NCBI RefSeq assembly: GCF_014647535.1
Contig: NZ_BMPJ01000005.1
Span: forward strand, 1 to 64,000
Source: Thermus composti
Lineage (GTDB): Bacteria; Deinococcota; Deinococci; Deinococcales; Thermaceae
DNA: 64,000 nucleotides
Direction of reading: 5' to 3'
Part shown: one piece after another, positions 43,980-54,200 of the stretch
How positions within the stretch are numbered: position 1 is the stretch's first letter
How the letters are laid out: every line of letters starts with the position of its first letter
Notes under the pieces: model-generated
What the model was told of the DNA's origin: nothing
Databases searched by the model: none
Seen by the model: only the letters and a program-made list of their open reading frames with translations
Made by a program: the position numbers and the translations under genes

Positions 43980-46282
43980 CAGATCACTTCCCGGAAGCCC
44001 ACCCGCTCCGCCTGGGCCTGGAGCTCCCGCCTTAGGGCCTGGTGCTCGGGGCGGGAGAGGTCGGGGTCGGCCTCGAGGATCCGCTTGGCCAGGGCCCGGG
44101 CCTTTTCAATGATGTCCGTATCCTCCGCCAGGTCCCCAAGCCGAAGCTCCGGGTAGCCCGACTGCCTGGTCCCCCTAAGCTCCCCGGGGCCCCTTAGCTT
44201 CAGGTCCATCTCGGCGATGTAGAACCCGTCGGTGGAGGCCTCGAGGATCTTCAGGCGCTTCAGGGTCTTCTGGCTCGCCTCCCCGGCGATGAAGATGGCG
44301 TAGCCCTCAAGCCCCCCCCGGCCCACCCGGCCCCTTAGCTGGTGGAGCTGGGCGAGGCCGAAGCGCTCGGCGTTCTCCACGATAATGAGGGTGGCCCTGG
44401 GGATGTCCACCCCCACCTCAATCACCGTGGTGGAGACCAAAAGGTCGTAATCCCCGCGCCGGAAGGCCTCCATGACCTCCTCCTTCTCCCGGGCGGGCAT
44501 CTTCCCGTGGAGGAGGGCCAGGCGCACCCCGGGAAGGAGGCCCTTTAGCTCCTCGTAAAGGGTGGTGGCTGCCCGGATGTCCAGCTCCTCGTTCTCCTCA
44601 ATGGCCGGGGCCACCACATAGACCTGGTGGCCCTTTTTCACCTCCTCCCGGGCGAAGGCGTAGGCCTGGAGGCGGAGGCGGTGGGGGAGGACCTTGGTCT
44701 TCACCGGGGTGCGGCCTGGGGGCATCTCGTCCAGGACGCTCACCTCCAGGTCCCCGTAAAGGGTTAGGGCCAGGGAGCGGGGGATGGGGGTGGCGGACAT
44801 GACCAGGACGTCCGGGGGGGCTTTGGCGAGCTTGAGGAGGGCCCGCCGCTGCAAGACCCCGAAGCGGTGCTCCTCGTCCACCACGGCGAGGCCCAGGTCC
44901 TTAAACCCCACCCCTTCCTGGATCAGGGCGTGGGTGCCCACGGCCACCTGGGCCTCCCCCGAGCGGAGGCGGGCCGTGGCGGCTTCCTTCTCCTTGGCGG
45001 TCATGGACCCTAAAAGGAGCTCCACGCTGATGCCTAAGGGGAAGAGGTAGCGGGTGAGGTTTTGGTGGTGCTGCCGGGCCAGGATCTCCGTGGGGGCCAT
45101 GAGGGCCCCCTGGGCCCCGTTTCGGGCGGCCAGGAAGAGGGCGAAGGCCGCCACCACCGTCTTCCCCGAGCCCACGTCCCCTTGGAGGAGGCGGGCCATC
45201 TGGCGGGGGCTTTCCATGTCCTTGGCGATCTCCTCCATGACCCTTCGCTGGGCCCGGGTGAGGGGGAAGGGGAGAGATTTTTGAAACTCCTCCACCCAGG
45301 AGGGCTCCACCCGGAAGGCCCTTCCCAGGACCATTCCCCCGGCGTCCAGGAGGGCTTTGAGCTCCAGGAGGAGGTACTCGTCAAACTTGAGGCGGAGGAG
45401 GGCCCGCTTCAGGGCCTCCTCGTCCTCGGGGAAGTGGATGGCCCTTAGGGCCTCGCTGTATTCCCAAAGCCCGAGGGCCTCCCGGTAGGGGGCGATGGGG
45501 TCGGGAAGGGGCAGGGCCTCCTCCAGGGCGCGCTTCACCGTGCGCCGGAGGAAGGCCTGGCTTATCCCCTCCTTGGCGGGGTAGATGGGGACGATGCGCC
45601 CCGTGGAGAGGGATTCCGTGCCCTCGTCCTCAAAGTGCTCCACGAAAAGCCTGACCCCGCCCCGCCTTTCCACCCTGCCCGTGACGATGAGGGTGGACCC
45701 CACCTCTATCTGGGAGAGGACCCAGGGCTGGTTGAACCAGACCAGGGTGAGCCGCCACCCCCAGGCGTCCTGGGCCTTCACCTGGACGAGCTGCATCCCC
45801 TTCCTGGGGGTCTTGGTGAGCTCCTTGGCCAGGACCTTGACCTGGAGGGTGGCCTTCTTGCCGTCCTCCAGGAAGCGCACCCCGGGGAGGGTCCTCCGGT
45901 CCTCGTAGCGGCGGGGGTAGTGGTGGAGGATGTCCCGCACCGTGCGAAGGCCGAGCTCGGAAAGTTTCTTCCGGCTTTGCGGGGGGGCGAGGCGGTGGGC
46001 GGAGTCCTCTGGGGCCAGGCGGGCCTGGGGGGGTGGGGGATCGGGGGCTTCCTCCCCTTGGAGCAGGCGGATGGCCGCCTCCAGGGCCCGCCTGCGCTCC
46101 TCCGGGGGCTTTTCCCCGTAGCCCTGGAAGAGGCGGCGGATCTCGGGGAAAGGGCGGGCCAGGTTTTCCACCAAGGCCTCGAGGCCCCCCACCACCACCC
46201 GGTCCTGCGCCCCGTCCTTGAGCTCCCGGAGAAGGGGCTTGAGGAGCCTGGCCTTGAGCTCCTCTTGCGTCACGCTTTCCAT
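43979..46282 (-). CDS. recG: ATP-dependent DNA helicase RecG
   Basis: 767 residues. An N-terminal extension (about residues 1-100) precedes the wedge/OB domain (ATLQVKVLAKELTKTPRKG; VWFNQPWVLSQIEVGS). Helicase motifs follow: LQGDVGSGKTVVAAFAL (Walker A), LAVVDEEHRFG (Walker B), VMSATPIPRSLALTLYGD, and the C-terminal VSTTVIEVGVDIPRAT and QLRGRVGRGG. RecG remodels stalled forks and Holliday junctions. The N-terminal extension is longer than in E. coli (693), as in other Deinococcota. Confidence 0.95.
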   Translation of the reverse strand: MESVTQEELKARLLKPLLRELKDGAQDRVVVGGLEALVENLARPFPEIRRLFQGYGEKPPEERRRALEAAIRLLQGEEAPDPPPPQARLAPEDSAHRLAPPQSRKKLSELGLRTVRDILHHYPRRYEDRRTLPGVRFLEDGKKATLQVKVLAKELTKTPRKGMQLVQVKAQDAWGWRLTLVWFNQPWVLSQIEVGSTLIVTGRVERRGGVRLFVEHFEDEGTESLSTGRIVPIYPAKEGISQAFLRRTVKRALEEALPLPDPIAPYREALGLWEYSEALRAIHFPEDEEALKRALLRLKFDEYLLLELKALLDAGGMVLGRAFRVEPSWVEEFQKSLPFPLTRAQRRVMEEIAKDMESPRQMARLLQGDVGSGKTVVAAFALFLAARNGAQGALMAPTEILARQHHQNLTRYLFPLGISVELLLGSMTAKEKEAATARLRSGEAQVAVGTHALIQEGVGFKDLGLAVVDEEHRFGVLQRRALLKLAKAPPDVLVMSATPIPRSLALTLYGDLEVSVLDEMPPGRTPVKTKVLPHRLRLQAYAFAREEVKKGHQVYVVAPAIEENEELDIRAATTLYEELKGLLPGVRLALLHGKMPAREKEEVMEAFRRGDYDLLVSTTVIEVGVDIPRATLIIVENAERFGLAQLHQLRGRVGRGGLEGYAIFIAGEASQKTLKRLKILEASTDGFYIAEMDLKLRGPGELRGTRQSGYPELRLGDLAEDTDIIEKARALAKRILEADPDLSRPEHQALRRELQAQAERVGFREVI

Positions 46283-46297
46283 GATACCCTTAGGCCT

Positions 46298-47512
46298 GTG
46301 AGCCGCGTGGAGCGCCTACCCAACGGCCTGGTGGTGGCCCTGGAGGAAAGGGACTTCCCCGGGGTTGCCTTCCAGCTTCTGGTCCCCGCCGGGGCGGTGA
46401 ACGAGCCCGAGGGGATGGAGGGGGCGAGCACCCTCCTGGAGGGGTGGCTTTGGAAGGGGGCCGGGGACCTGGACGCCAAGGCCCTGGCCCAGGCCCTGGA
46501 CGCCCTGGGGGTGCGGCGGAGTAGCGGGGCGGGCCTGGAGTACACCGCCTTCGCCGCCGCCTTCCTCCCCGAGGTCTTGGAGGAGGTCTTCCGCCTTTAC
46601 GCCCTCCTCCTCACGAGACCCCGCCTTCCCGAGGAGGGCCTGGAGGCGGTCCGGTCCGTGGCCCTTCAGGCCCTCCTCTCCCTGGAGGACCAGCCCGCAA
46701 GGAAGCTCTTAAGCGAGCTTCGCCGCCAGGTCTTCCGCTCCCCCCACGGGCGCGAGCCCTTGGGCCGGGAGGAGGGCCTTAAGGGGGCGAGCGCCGAGGC
46801 CCTGAAGGTGGACTACAGGAGGCGCTACACCCCCAAAGGGGCCATCCTCGCCGTGGCGGGAGGGGTTTCCTGGGAAAGGCTATCCGCCGCCCTCGAGCCC
46901 TTCCTCGCCTGGGAGGGGGAGGAGGCTTTGTACCCTAGGCCGGAGCTTTCCGAGCCCCACCGCTTCGTCCTAAAGCGCCCCACGGCCCAGGTGCAGATCG
47001 GCCTGGCCTACCCCGACGTGGGTCCTGAGGACCCGGGCTTCTACGCGGCGAGGCTTGCCCTCGAGGTCCTCTCCGGGGGGATGTCTAGCCGCCTTTTCAC
47101 CGAGGTGCGGGAGAAGCGGGGTTTGGTCTACGCCGTCTCCGCCTTCCCCGCCGGGGTCAAGGGCCAGGGCCTCCTCATGGCCTACGCCGGCACCACCAAG
47201 GAAAGGGCCCGGGAGACCCTGGAGGTGATGCTCAAGGAGATGGCGCGCTTGGAGGAGGGCGTTACGGAGGAGGAGCTTTCCCGGGCCAAGGTGGGCCTAA
47301 AGACCGCCCTGGTGATGGCGGACGAGTCCATTAGAAGCCGGGCCGCCTCCATGGCCCGGGACCTCTTCTACCTGGGAAGGGTGCGCCCCCTCGCCGAGAT
47401 TGAAGGGGCCATTGAGGGGACGGACCTGCAGGCGGTGAACGCCTTCCTCAGGGCGCACCCCTACAAGGACCCCTGGGTGGGGCTTTTGGGGGAGGTGGAC
47501 GGTGTTTCGTGA
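46298..47512 (+). CDS. M16 family peptidase-like subunit without zinc ligands
   Basis: 404 residues with the M16 fold (LPNGLVVALEERDFPGVAFQLLV; LALEVLSGGMSSRLFTEVREKRGLVYAVSAF). The HxxEH zinc site is absent; the position reads GASTLLEGWLW. It should be the inactive partner of the next gene's product, like known two-subunit M16B peptidases. The R-Y type motif EVREKRGLVYAV is kept. The GTG start follows TACCCT by seven bases, suggesting a leaderless mRNA. It overlaps the next gene by 11 bases. Confidence 0.88.
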   Translation: MSRVERLPNGLVVALEERDFPGVAFQLLVPAGAVNEPEGMEGASTLLEGWLWKGAGDLDAKALAQALDALGVRRSSGAGLEYTAFAAAFLPEVLEEVFRLYALLLTRPRLPEEGLEAVRSVALQALLSLEDQPARKLLSELRRQVFRSPHGREPLGREEGLKGASAEALKVDYRRRYTPKGAILAVAGGVSWERLSAALEPFLAWEGEEALYPRPELSEPHRFVLKRPTAQVQIGLAYPDVGPEDPGFYAARLALEVLSGGMSSRLFTEVREKRGLVYAVSAFPAGVKGQGLLMAYAGTTKERARETLEVMLKEMARLEEGVTEEELSRAKVGLKTALVMADESIRSRAASMARDLFYLGRVRPLAEIEGAIEGTDLQAVNAFLRAHPYKDPWVGLLGEVDGVS

Positions 47513-48722
47513 AGCGGAGCTAAAAAACGGCCTTAAGGTCATCGCCGAGATCGTGCCTGAAGCGAGGAGCGTGGCCCTCGGCTACTTCGTGAAGACCGGG
47601 GCCCGGGACGAGGAGAAGGCGGAAAGCGGGGTGAGCCACTTCCTGGAGCACATGGTCTTCAAGGGCCCCGAGGGCATGGACGCCCTTTCCGTGAACCAGG
47701 CCTTTGACCGCATGGGGGCCCAGTACAACGCCTTCACCTCCGAGGAGGCCACCGTCTACTACGGGGCGGTCCTCCCCGAGTTCGCCTCGGAGCTCCTTGC
47801 CCTCTTCTCCCGGCTCATGAGGCCCGCCCTCCGCCTCGAGGACTTCCAGACGGAAAAGCAGGTGATCCTGGAGGAGATCGCCCGCTACCAGGACCGCCCC
47901 GGCTTCATGGCCTACGAGTGGGCCCGGGCCCGCTTCTTCCGGGGGCACCCCTTGGGGAATAGCGTCCTGGGCACGGTGGAAAGCATCACCGCCCTCACCC
48001 GGGACCAGATGGCGGCCTACCACCAAAGGCGCTACCTCCCCAAGAACATGGTCCTGGCCGCCACGGGCAGGGTGGACTTTGACCGCCTCCTCGCCGAGGC
48101 CGAGCGCCTCACCGAGGCCTGGCCCAAAGGCGAGGCCGGGCGGACCTACCCGCCCTTGGAGCCCGCCTTCGGGGTGGAGGAGCGCCCCTACGAGAAGGCC
48201 CGGGCCCTCTACCTGGTGGGGCTTTTCCCCGGGGTGGCCTACCAGGAGGAGGCGCGCTTCGCCGGCCAGGTTCTCGCCCACCTCCTGGGGGAGGAGGGCT
48301 CGGGCAGGCTCCACTTCGCCCTGGTGGACACGGGCCTCGCCGAGGTGGCCTCCTTTGGCCTCGAGGAGGCGGACCGGGCCGGGACCTTCCACGCCTACGT
48401 CCAGGCGGACCCCGCCCGCAAGGAGGCGGTCCTGGAGACCCTGAGGGCGGAGCTTGCCCGCCTTAGGCGGGAAGGGGTGGACGAAGAGGAGGTGGAACGG
48501 GCCAAGACCCCCTTGGCCACCGCCTTGGTCTTCGCCGGGGAGACCCCCATGCAGCGGCTTTTCCACCTGGGGATGGAGTACCTCTACACGGGCCGCTACC
48601 TCTCCTTAGAGGAGGTGAAGGCCCGGGTCCAGAGGGTCTCGGCCCGGGAGGTGAACGCCCTCTTGGAGCGGGGCCTTTTGGACGAGGGCCTCTTCTACCT
48701 GGTCCTTCCCCATGGAGCCTAG
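47502..48722 (+). CDS. M16 family zinc peptidase, catalytic subunit
   Basis: 406 residues with the inverted zinc motif HFLEH in [14 protein letters not shown] (about residue 47) and the downstream Glu ligand in [11 protein letters not shown]. It is the active half of a heterodimer with the preceding gene's product, and such enzymes degrade short peptides. The GTG start lies within the upstream gene, with GGAGG nearby. Its end overlaps the EamA transporter gene by 11 bases. Confidence 0.92.
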   Translation: MFREAELKNGLKVIAEIVPEARSVALGYFVKTGARDEEKAESGVSHFLEHMVFKGPEGMDALSVNQAFDRMGAQYNAFTSEEATVYYGAVLPEFASELLALFSRLMRPALRLEDFQTEKQVILEEIARYQDRPGFMAYEWARARFFRGHPLGNSVLGTVESITALTRDQMAAYHQRRYLPKNMVLAATGRVDFDRLLAEAERLTEAWPKGEAGRTYPPLEPAFGVEERPYEKARALYLVGLFPGVAYQEEARFAGQVLAHLLGEEGSGRLHFALVDTGLAEVASFGLEEADRAGTFHAYVQADPARKEAVLETLRAELARLRREGVDEEEVERAKTPLATALVFAGETPMQRLFHLGMEYLYTGRYLSLEEVKARVQRVSAREVNALLERGLLDEGLFYLVLPHGA

Positions 48723-49566
48723 GGCCTTAGGGGCGGCCCTTCTCACCATCCTCTTCTGGGCGAGCGCCTTCGCCGGGATCCGGGCGGGGCTTCAGGGCCT
48801 TGAGCCCGGCCACCTCGTCCTCCTCCGCTTTTTGGTGGCGGGGGGCTTTCTCCTCCTCTACGCCCTCTTGAGGGGGCTTTCTCCCCCGAGGCGGGAGGAC
48901 CTTCCCCGCCTCTTCCTCCTCGGGTTCTTGGGCATCACCCTTTACCACACCGCCCTCGTCTACGGGGAGCTCACGGTGAGCGCGGGGGCGGCGAGCCTCC
49001 TCATCGCCACGGGGCCCGTCTTCACCGCCCTTCTTTCCCACCTCTTCCTTGGGGAAAGGCTTGGGAGGCGGGGGGTTTTCGGCTTCGGCCTCGCCTTTTT
49101 GGGCTCCGCCCTCATCGCCTTCGGGGAAGGGGGCGGGGTGGGGCTTAGCCCCGGGGCCTTCTTGATCCTCCTCGCCGCCCTTTCCACCTCCTTCTACTTC
49201 GTCCTGCAAAAGCCCCTTTTTGGCCGCTACGGGAGCGAGGAGATGACCGTCTACACCCTGCTTCTCGGCACCCTGCCTCTTTTCGCCTTTTTCCCCGGGC
49301 TTCCCGAGGCCCTGAGGGAGGCCCCAAGGCCCGCCCTCCTCGCCGCCTTTTACCTCGGGGTCTTCCCCGGGGCTTTGGCCTACCTCACCTGGACCTACGC
49401 CCTTTCCCGCACCCCCGCCTCCCGCCTTTCCTCCTTCCTCTACCTCTCCCCGGTCCTGGCCCTCCTCATCGCCTACCTCTGGCTCGGGGAGGTGCCCTCC
49501 TTCCTTTCCCTCCTGGGCGGGGGGGTCGCCCTCCTTGGGGTCCTCCTGGTGAACCTCAGGGCGTAG
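48712..49566 (+). CDS. EamA/DMT family transporter
   Basis: 284 residues with ten predicted membrane helices in two EamA repeats. The first includes [33 protein letters not shown], and the second starts near [23 protein letters not shown]. EamA proteins export or import metabolites such as amino acids; the substrate is unknown. It forms a tight run with the M16 pair. Confidence 0.88.
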   Translation: MEPRALGAALLTILFWASAFAGIRAGLQGLEPGHLVLLRFLVAGGFLLLYALLRGLSPPRREDLPRLFLLGFLGITLYHTALVYGELTVSAGAASLLIATGPVFTALLSHLFLGERLGRRGVFGFGLAFLGSALIAFGEGGGVGLSPGAFLILLAALSTSFYFVLQKPLFGRYGSEEMTVYTLLLGTLPLFAFFPGLPEALREAPRPALLAAFYLGVFPGALAYLTWTYALSRTPASRLSSFLYLSPVLALLIAYLWLGEVPSFLSLLGGGVALLGVLLVNLRA

Positions 49567-49577
49567 AATGGGCCGGG

Positions 49578-50459
49578 GTGAGCGCCATGGAGGTGAAAAG
49601 GATCGGCGTGGTGGGCGCGGGGCAGATGGGTAGCGGCATCGCCCAGGTGGCGGCGAGCGCGGGCTACGAGGTGGTCCTGGTGGACGTGGCGGAAAGCTTC
49701 CTGGAAAGGGGCCTCGCCGCCATAAGGCGCTCTTTAGGCAGGTTTTTGGAGAAGGGAAGGATCACCCAGGAGGCCCACGACGAGGCCCTGGGGCGGGTCC
49801 GGACGAGCCTGCGCCTCGAGGACCTAAAGGAGGCCGACCTCATCGTGGAGGCCATCGTGGAGGACGAGGGGGAGAAGCGGAGGCTCTTTGAGCGCCTGGG
49901 GGCCCTGGCCAAGCCCGAGGCCATCCTGGCCTCCAACACCAGCTCCATCCCCATCACCGCCCTCGCCCGCTACTCCGGGCGCCCCGAGCGCTTCATCGGC
50001 ATGCACTTCTTCAACCCGGTCCCCCTCATGCAGCTCGTGGAGGTGATCCGGGGGGAGCTCACCTCCGAGGAGACCCGGGACGTGGTGGTGGCGGTGGCGA
50101 GGCGCATGGGGAAGACCCCCCTCGAGGTCCAAGACTACCCGGGCTTCATCTCCAACCGCCTCCTCATGCCCATGATCAACGAGGCCATTGAGGCCCTCCG
50201 GGAGGGGGTGGCCACCAAGGAGGCCATTGACGGGATCATGCGCCTGGGGATGAACCACCCCATGGGGCCTTTGGAATTAGCCGACTTCATCGGTTTGGAC
50301 ACCTGCCTCGCCATCATGGAGGTCCTCCACCGGGGCTTCGGGGACGACAAGTACCGCCCCTCGCCCCTCCTTCGCCGCATGGTCCAGGCGGGGCTTTTGG
50401 GCCGCAAGGTGGGCCGGGGGTTTTACACCTACGACGAGAAGGGGAACAAGGTGGGCTAG
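49578..50459 (+). CDS. hbd: 3-hydroxybutyryl-CoA dehydrogenase
   Basis: 293 residues. The NAD-binding fold is [22 protein letters not shown], then [28 protein letters not shown] with the catalytic His, and the C-terminal [19 protein letters not shown] domain. It oxidises (S)-3-hydroxybutyryl-CoA. TAGAAT (49564-49569) ends eight bases before the GTG at 49578, consistent with a leaderless start; the ATG at 49587 is the alternative. A hairpin element follows the stop. Confidence 0.93.
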   Translation: MSAMEVKRIGVVGAGQMGSGIAQVAASAGYEVVLVDVAESFLERGLAAIRRSLGRFLEKGRITQEAHDEALGRVRTSLRLEDLKEADLIVEAIVEDEGEKRRLFERLGALAKPEAILASNTSSIPITALARYSGRPERFIGMHFFNPVPLMQLVEVIRGELTSEETRDVVVAVARRMGKTPLEVQDYPGFISNRLLMPMINEAIEALREGVATKEAIDGIMRLGMNHPMGPLELADFIGLDTCLAIMEVLHRGFGDDKYRPSPLLRRMVQAGLLGRKVGRGFYTYDEKGNKVG

Positions 50460-50462
50460 GTA

Positions 50463-50494
50463 CCCCACCGTGGCGGAAGCCACGGTGGGGCCCC
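50463..50494 (+). terminator. GTACCCCACCG-type hairpin, copy 2
   Basis: A perfect 12-bp stem (50463-50474 with 50479-50490) with a GGAA loop directly follows hbd, flanked by GTA before and CCCCAAAAAGG after. It matches the element at 12512-12552. One stem pair is exchanged (C-G for T-A), preserving pairing. Confidence 0.65.
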
Positions 50495-50563
50495 AAAAAG
50501 GCTTAAGGGGCCTTCTTGAGAGGGTCCTTGGTTAGGGTTGGAAGCTTTTCCATCGGCTTGGGG

Positions 50564-50569
50564 TAGACT
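50564..50569 (+). promoter_or_regulatory. -10 box for leaderless malQ mRNA
   Basis: TAGACT lies six bases before the malQ ATG, and no Shine-Dalgarno is present. A possible -35 (TTGGAA 50538-50543) has a long 20-base spacer. Confidence 0.5.
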
Positions 50570-50575
50570 TAAGGC

Positions 50576-52078
50576 ATGGAGCTTCCCCGCGCTTTTGGCC
50601 TCCTCCTCCACCCCACGAGCCTCCCCGGCCCCTACGGCGTCGGTGTCCTGGGCCAGGAGGCCCGGGACTTCCTCCGTTTCCTGCGGGAGGCGGGGGGGCG
50701 GTACTGGCAGGTCCTGCCCTTAGGCCCCACGGGCTACGGCGACTCCCCCTACCAGTCCTTTAGCGCCTTCGCCGGAAACCCCTACCTCATAGACCTGAGG
50801 CCCCTTGCGGAGCGGGGCTATTTGCGCCTGGAAGACCCTGGCTTTCCAGAGGGCCGGGTGGACTACGGCCTCCTTTACGCCTGGAAGTGGCCCGCCCTGA
50901 GGGAGGCCTTCCGGGGCTTTAAGGAGAAGGCCACCCAGGAGGAACGGGAAGATTTCGCCCGCTTCCAGGAAAGGGAGGCCTCTTGGCTTGAGGACTACGC
51001 CCTCTTCATGGCCCTGAAGGCCCACCACGGGGGGCTTCCCTGGAACCGGTGGCCCCTTCCCCTGAGAAAGCGGGAAGAGAAGGCCCTGAGGGAGGCGAAA
51101 AGCGCCTTGGCCGAGGAGGTGGCCTTCCACGCCTTCACCCAGTGGCTCTTCTTCCGCCAGTGGGGGGCCTTGAAGGCCGAGGCCGAGGCCTTGGGCATCC
51201 GGATCATCGGGGACATGCCCATCTTCGTGGCCGAGGACTCCGCCGAGGTCTGGGCCCACCCCGAGTGGTTTCACCTGGACGAGGAGGGCCGCCCCACGGT
51301 GGTGGCGGGGGTGCCCCCCGACTACTTCTCGGAGACGGGGCAGCGCTGGGGGAACCCCCTCTACCGCTGGGACGTTTTGGAGCGGGAGGGCTTTTCCTTC
51401 TGGATCCGCCGCCTGGAGAAGGCCCTGGAGCTTTTCCACCTGGTGCGCATAGACCACTTCCGGGGCTTTGAGGCCTACTGGGAGATCCCCGCAAGCTGCC
51501 CCACGGCGGTGGAGGGGCGCTGGGTCAAGGCCCCGGGGGAGAAGCTCTTCCAGAAGATCCAGGAGACCTTCGGCGAGGTGCCCATTTTGGCCGAGGACCT
51601 GGGGGTGATCACCCCCGAGGTGGAGGCCTTGCGGGACCGGTTCGGCCTTCCCGGGATGAAGGTCCTGCAGTTCGCCTTTGACGACGGGATGGAAAACCCC
51701 TTCCTCCCCCACAACTACCCCGCCCACGGCCGGGTGGTGGTCTACACCGGCACCCACGACAACGACACCACCTTGGGCTGGTACCGCACCGCCACGCCCC
51801 ACGAGAGGGCCTTCATGGCCCAATACCTGGCGGACTGGGGGATCGCCTTCCGGGAAGAAGAGGAGGTGCCCTGGGCCCTGATGCACCTGGGGATGAAGTC
51901 CGTGGCCCGGCTTGCCGTCTACCCGGTGCAGGACGTTCTGGCCTTGGGAAGCGAGGCCCGGATGAACTACCCGGGAAGGCCCTCGGGGAACTGGGCCTGG
52001 CGGCTTAGGCCCGGGGAGCTTAAGGAAGCGCACGGGGAAAGGCTTCTCGCCCTGGCCCAGGCCACCGGGCGGGCGTGA
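50576..52078 (+). CDS. malQ: 4-alpha-glucanotransferase (amylomaltase), GH77
   Basis: 500 residues, the length of Thermus amylomaltases. Catalytic residues fall where expected: Asp293 (VRIDHFRG, nucleophile), Glu340 (ILAEDLG, acid/base) and Asp395 (GTHDNDTT). The 250s loop region and QVLPLGPTGYGDSPYQ are also present. It transfers alpha-1,4-glucan segments and can form large cyclic glucans. It lacks the N-terminal extension of E. coli MalQ. The leaderless-type ATG follows TAGACT. Confidence 0.96.
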   Translation: MELPRAFGLLLHPTSLPGPYGVGVLGQEARDFLRFLREAGGRYWQVLPLGPTGYGDSPYQSFSAFAGNPYLIDLRPLAERGYLRLEDPGFPEGRVDYGLLYAWKWPALREAFRGFKEKATQEEREDFARFQEREASWLEDYALFMALKAHHGGLPWNRWPLPLRKREEKALREAKSALAEEVAFHAFTQWLFFRQWGALKAEAEALGIRIIGDMPIFVAEDSAEVWAHPEWFHLDEEGRPTVVAGVPPDYFSETGQRWGNPLYRWDVLEREGFSFWIRRLEKALELFHLVRIDHFRGFEAYWEIPASCPTAVEGRWVKAPGEKLFQKIQETFGEVPILAEDLGVITPEVEALRDRFGLPGMKVLQFAFDDGMENPFLPHNYPAHGRVVVYTGTHDNDTTLGWYRTATPHERAFMAQYLADWGIAFREEEEVPWALMHLGMKSVARLAVYPVQDVLALGSEARMNYPGRPSGNWAWRLRPGELKEAHGERLLALAQATGRA

Positions 52079-52081
52079 GAA

Positions 52082-52102
52082 AGCCCCCCCTAAGGGGGGG
52101 CT
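52082..52102. terminator. Bidirectional hairpin between malQ and sucD
   Basis: AGCCCCCCC (52082-52090) pairs perfectly with GGGGGGGCT (52094-52102) around a TAA loop, between two convergent genes. No close T run follows on either strand, though GGGGTTTTT lies 14 bases further downstream on the plus strand. Confidence 0.65.
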
Positions 52103-52124
52103 AGACCGCTTTGGGGTTTTTCCT

Positions 52125-52991
52125 TTAGCCTAGGGCCTTCTTCACCAGCTCCACGATCTCGTCAATGGTGTCGGCCACGGGGACGCCCGCCTCGGCGAAG
52201 GCCTTTAGCTTGGACTCCGGGGTCCCCACGTTCCCCATGATGATGGCCCCGGCGTGGCCCATGCGCTTACCCTTGGGGGCGGAGCGCCCCCCGATGAAGC
52301 CCACCACGGGCTTTTTCATGTTCTCCTTGATCCAGGCCGCCGCCTCCTCCTCGTCGGAACCCCCGATCTCGCCGATGAGGACCACCGCCTCGGTCTCGGG
52401 GTCCTCGTTGAAGAGGGGGAGGAGGTCCTTGAAGGTGGTGCCGATGACGGGGTCGCCCCCGATCCCCACGGTGGTGGTGGTGCCGATCCCCGCCTGGGAA
52501 AGGGCCGCCGCCGCCTCGTAGGTGAGGGTGCCGGAGCGGCTGATGATCCCCACCTTCCCCCGCTTGAACACGTGGCCGGGCATGATGCCGATCTTGGTCT
52601 CCTCGGCGCTGATGATCCCCGGGCAGTTCCCCCCGATGAGGCGGCTTCCCAAGGTCTTGATCTCCTCCACCGCCTTCACCATGTCCAGGGTGGGGATGCC
52701 CTCGGTGATGAGGACGATGAGGGGCACGCCGGCGTGGGCCGCCTCGAGGGCGGCGTCCGCCGCCATGGGAGCGGGGACGAAGATGATGGAGGCGTCTACC
52801 TCGTGGTTCGCCACCGCCTCCTTCACCGTGTCGTAGACGGGAACCCCTAGAACCTCCATTCCCCCCTTACCGGGGGTGACCCCGGCCACGATCTTGGTGC
52901 CGTAGTCCAGCATCTGCTTGGTGTGGAACTGCCCCTCCCGGCCGGTGATCCCCTGGACCAGGACGCGGGTTTCGCGGTTCACCAGGATCAC
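52125..52991 (-). CDS. sucD: Succinyl-CoA synthetase alpha subunit
   Basis: 288 residues. The CoA-binding Rossmann part opens with [33 protein letters not shown], and the phosphohistidine is in [32 protein letters not shown] and [13 protein letters not shown] match the ligase domain. It forms succinate and a nucleoside triphosphate from succinyl-CoA. The GTG start overlaps the sucC stop (GTGA). Confidence 0.95.
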   Translation of the reverse strand: MILVNRETRVLVQGITGREGQFHTKQMLDYGTKIVAGVTPGKGGMEVLGVPVYDTVKEAVANHEVDASIIFVPAPMAADAALEAAHAGVPLIVLITEGIPTLDMVKAVEEIKTLGSRLIGGNCPGIISAEETKIGIMPGHVFKRGKVGIISRSGTLTYEAAAALSQAGIGTTTTVGIGGDPVIGTTFKDLLPLFNEDPETEAVVLIGEIGGSDEEEAAAWIKENMKKPVVGFIGGRSAPKGKRMGHAGAIIMGNVGTPESKLKAFAEAGVPVADTIDEIVELVKKALG

Positions 52992-54124
52992 GCCGCACCT
53001 CCCACCATGGCCACGATGGCCTTGGCCGCCTCAATGGACGTGGGGTACATGTAGATGGGCTTCCCCTCCAAGAGCTTCTTGGCCTCCTCCTCGGCGGTGC
53101 CCGCCACCCGCATGACCACGGGCTTGGTGAGGAGCCCTTCCTCCAGGGCCCGGATCACCCCCTTGGCCACCTCGTCCGCCCGGGTGATGCCGCCGAAGAT
53201 GTTGATGAAGACCCCCTTGACGTCGGGGTCCTTGAGGACCACCTTGAGGGCGTTGTAGACCACGTCCGCCTTGGCCCCGCCCCCGATGTCCAGGAAGTTG
53301 GCGGGCCTTCCCCCCACCCGGTTCACCAGGTCCAGGGTGTACATGACAAGCCCCGCCCCGTTGCCGATGATGCCGATGTTGCCGTCCAGCTTCACGTAGG
53401 CGAAGCCGTAGTTGCTGGCCTCCACCTCCAGGGGGTGCTCCGCCTCCACCTCCCTGAGCTCCGCCAGGTCGGGGTGGCGGAAGAGGGCGTTGTCGTCCAG
53501 GACGATCTTGGCGTCGGCGGCCACGATCTGGCCGTCGGTGGTGACCACCAGGGGGTTGATCTCGGCGATGGAGGCGTCCACCCCCTCGTAGGCCCGGTAG
53601 AGGGCCACCAGGACCTGGGCCAGCTTGTTGAGGTTGCCCTCAAGCCCCGCCCGCTTCACCATCTCCCGGGCCTCAAAGGGGCGGAAGCCCTTGTGGGGGT
53701 CAATCCAGAACTTGTGGATGGCCTCCGGGTTCCTGGCGGCCACCTCCTCAATGTCCACGCCCCCCTCCTTGGAGAGCATGAGGACCACCCGCTTCTTGGC
53801 GCGGTCCAGGATGAGGCCGGCGTAGTACTCCTTGGCGATGTCCACCGCCTCGGCCACCAGGACCTTCTTCACCGTGAGGCCCTTGATGTTCATGCCCAGG
53901 ATGGCCCGGGCCTTCTCGTAGGCCTCCTCGGGGGTGTCGGCGAGCTTAACCCCGCCTGCCTTGCCTCTCCCCCCCACGTGCACCTGGGCTTTGATCACCA
54001 CCCGCTTGCCGAACTCCTGGGCGATCCTTTTGGCCTCTTCCGGGGTGTAGGCCACCTTGCCGGGCGGCACCGGCACCCCGTAGCGGGCCAGGATCTCCTT
54101 GGCCTGATACTCGTGCAGGTTCAA
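52988..54124 (-). CDS. sucC: Succinyl-CoA synthetase beta subunit
   Basis: 378 residues. [20 protein letters not shown] is the standard N-terminus, so translation starts at the TTG at 54124, supported by GGAGG six bases upstream; the longer frame to 54562 is an artefact. The ATP-grasp domain includes [20 protein letters not shown]. The C-terminal ligase part has [19 protein letters not shown] and [13 protein letters not shown]. Together with sucD it forms the enzyme. It diverges from bpsA. Confidence 0.95.
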   Translation of the reverse strand: MNLHEYQAKEILARYGVPVPPGKVAYTPEEAKRIAQEFGKRVVIKAQVHVGGRGKAGGVKLADTPEEAYEKARAILGMNIKGLTVKKVLVAEAVDIAKEYYAGLILDRAKKRVVLMLSKEGGVDIEEVAARNPEAIHKFWIDPHKGFRPFEAREMVKRAGLEGNLNKLAQVLVALYRAYEGVDASIAEINPLVVTTDGQIVAADAKIVLDDNALFRHPDLAELREVEAEHPLEVEASNYGFAYVKLDGNIGIIGNGAGLVMYTLDLVNRVGGRPANFLDIGGGAKADVVYNALKVVLKDPDVKGVFINIFGGITRADEVAKGVIRALEEGLLTKPVVMRVAGTAEEEAKKLLEGKPIYMYPTSIEAAKAIVAMVGGAA

Positions 54125-54161
54125 GCTCCACCTCCCTTGCCGGAGGGCACCGGCCAAGGGC

Positions 54162-54171
54162 ATTATATAGT
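54162..54171. promoter_or_regulatory. Overlapping divergent -10 boxes of sucC and bpsA
   Basis: The minus strand has a perfect TATAAT (54167-54162) toward sucC. The plus strand has TATAGT (54166-54171) toward bpsA. Their overlap suggests competition between the two promoters. No good -35 is seen on either side. Confidence 0.55.
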
Positions 54172-54200
54172 CCTTGGGCCTTGGCCCTGGAGGTGAGAGC

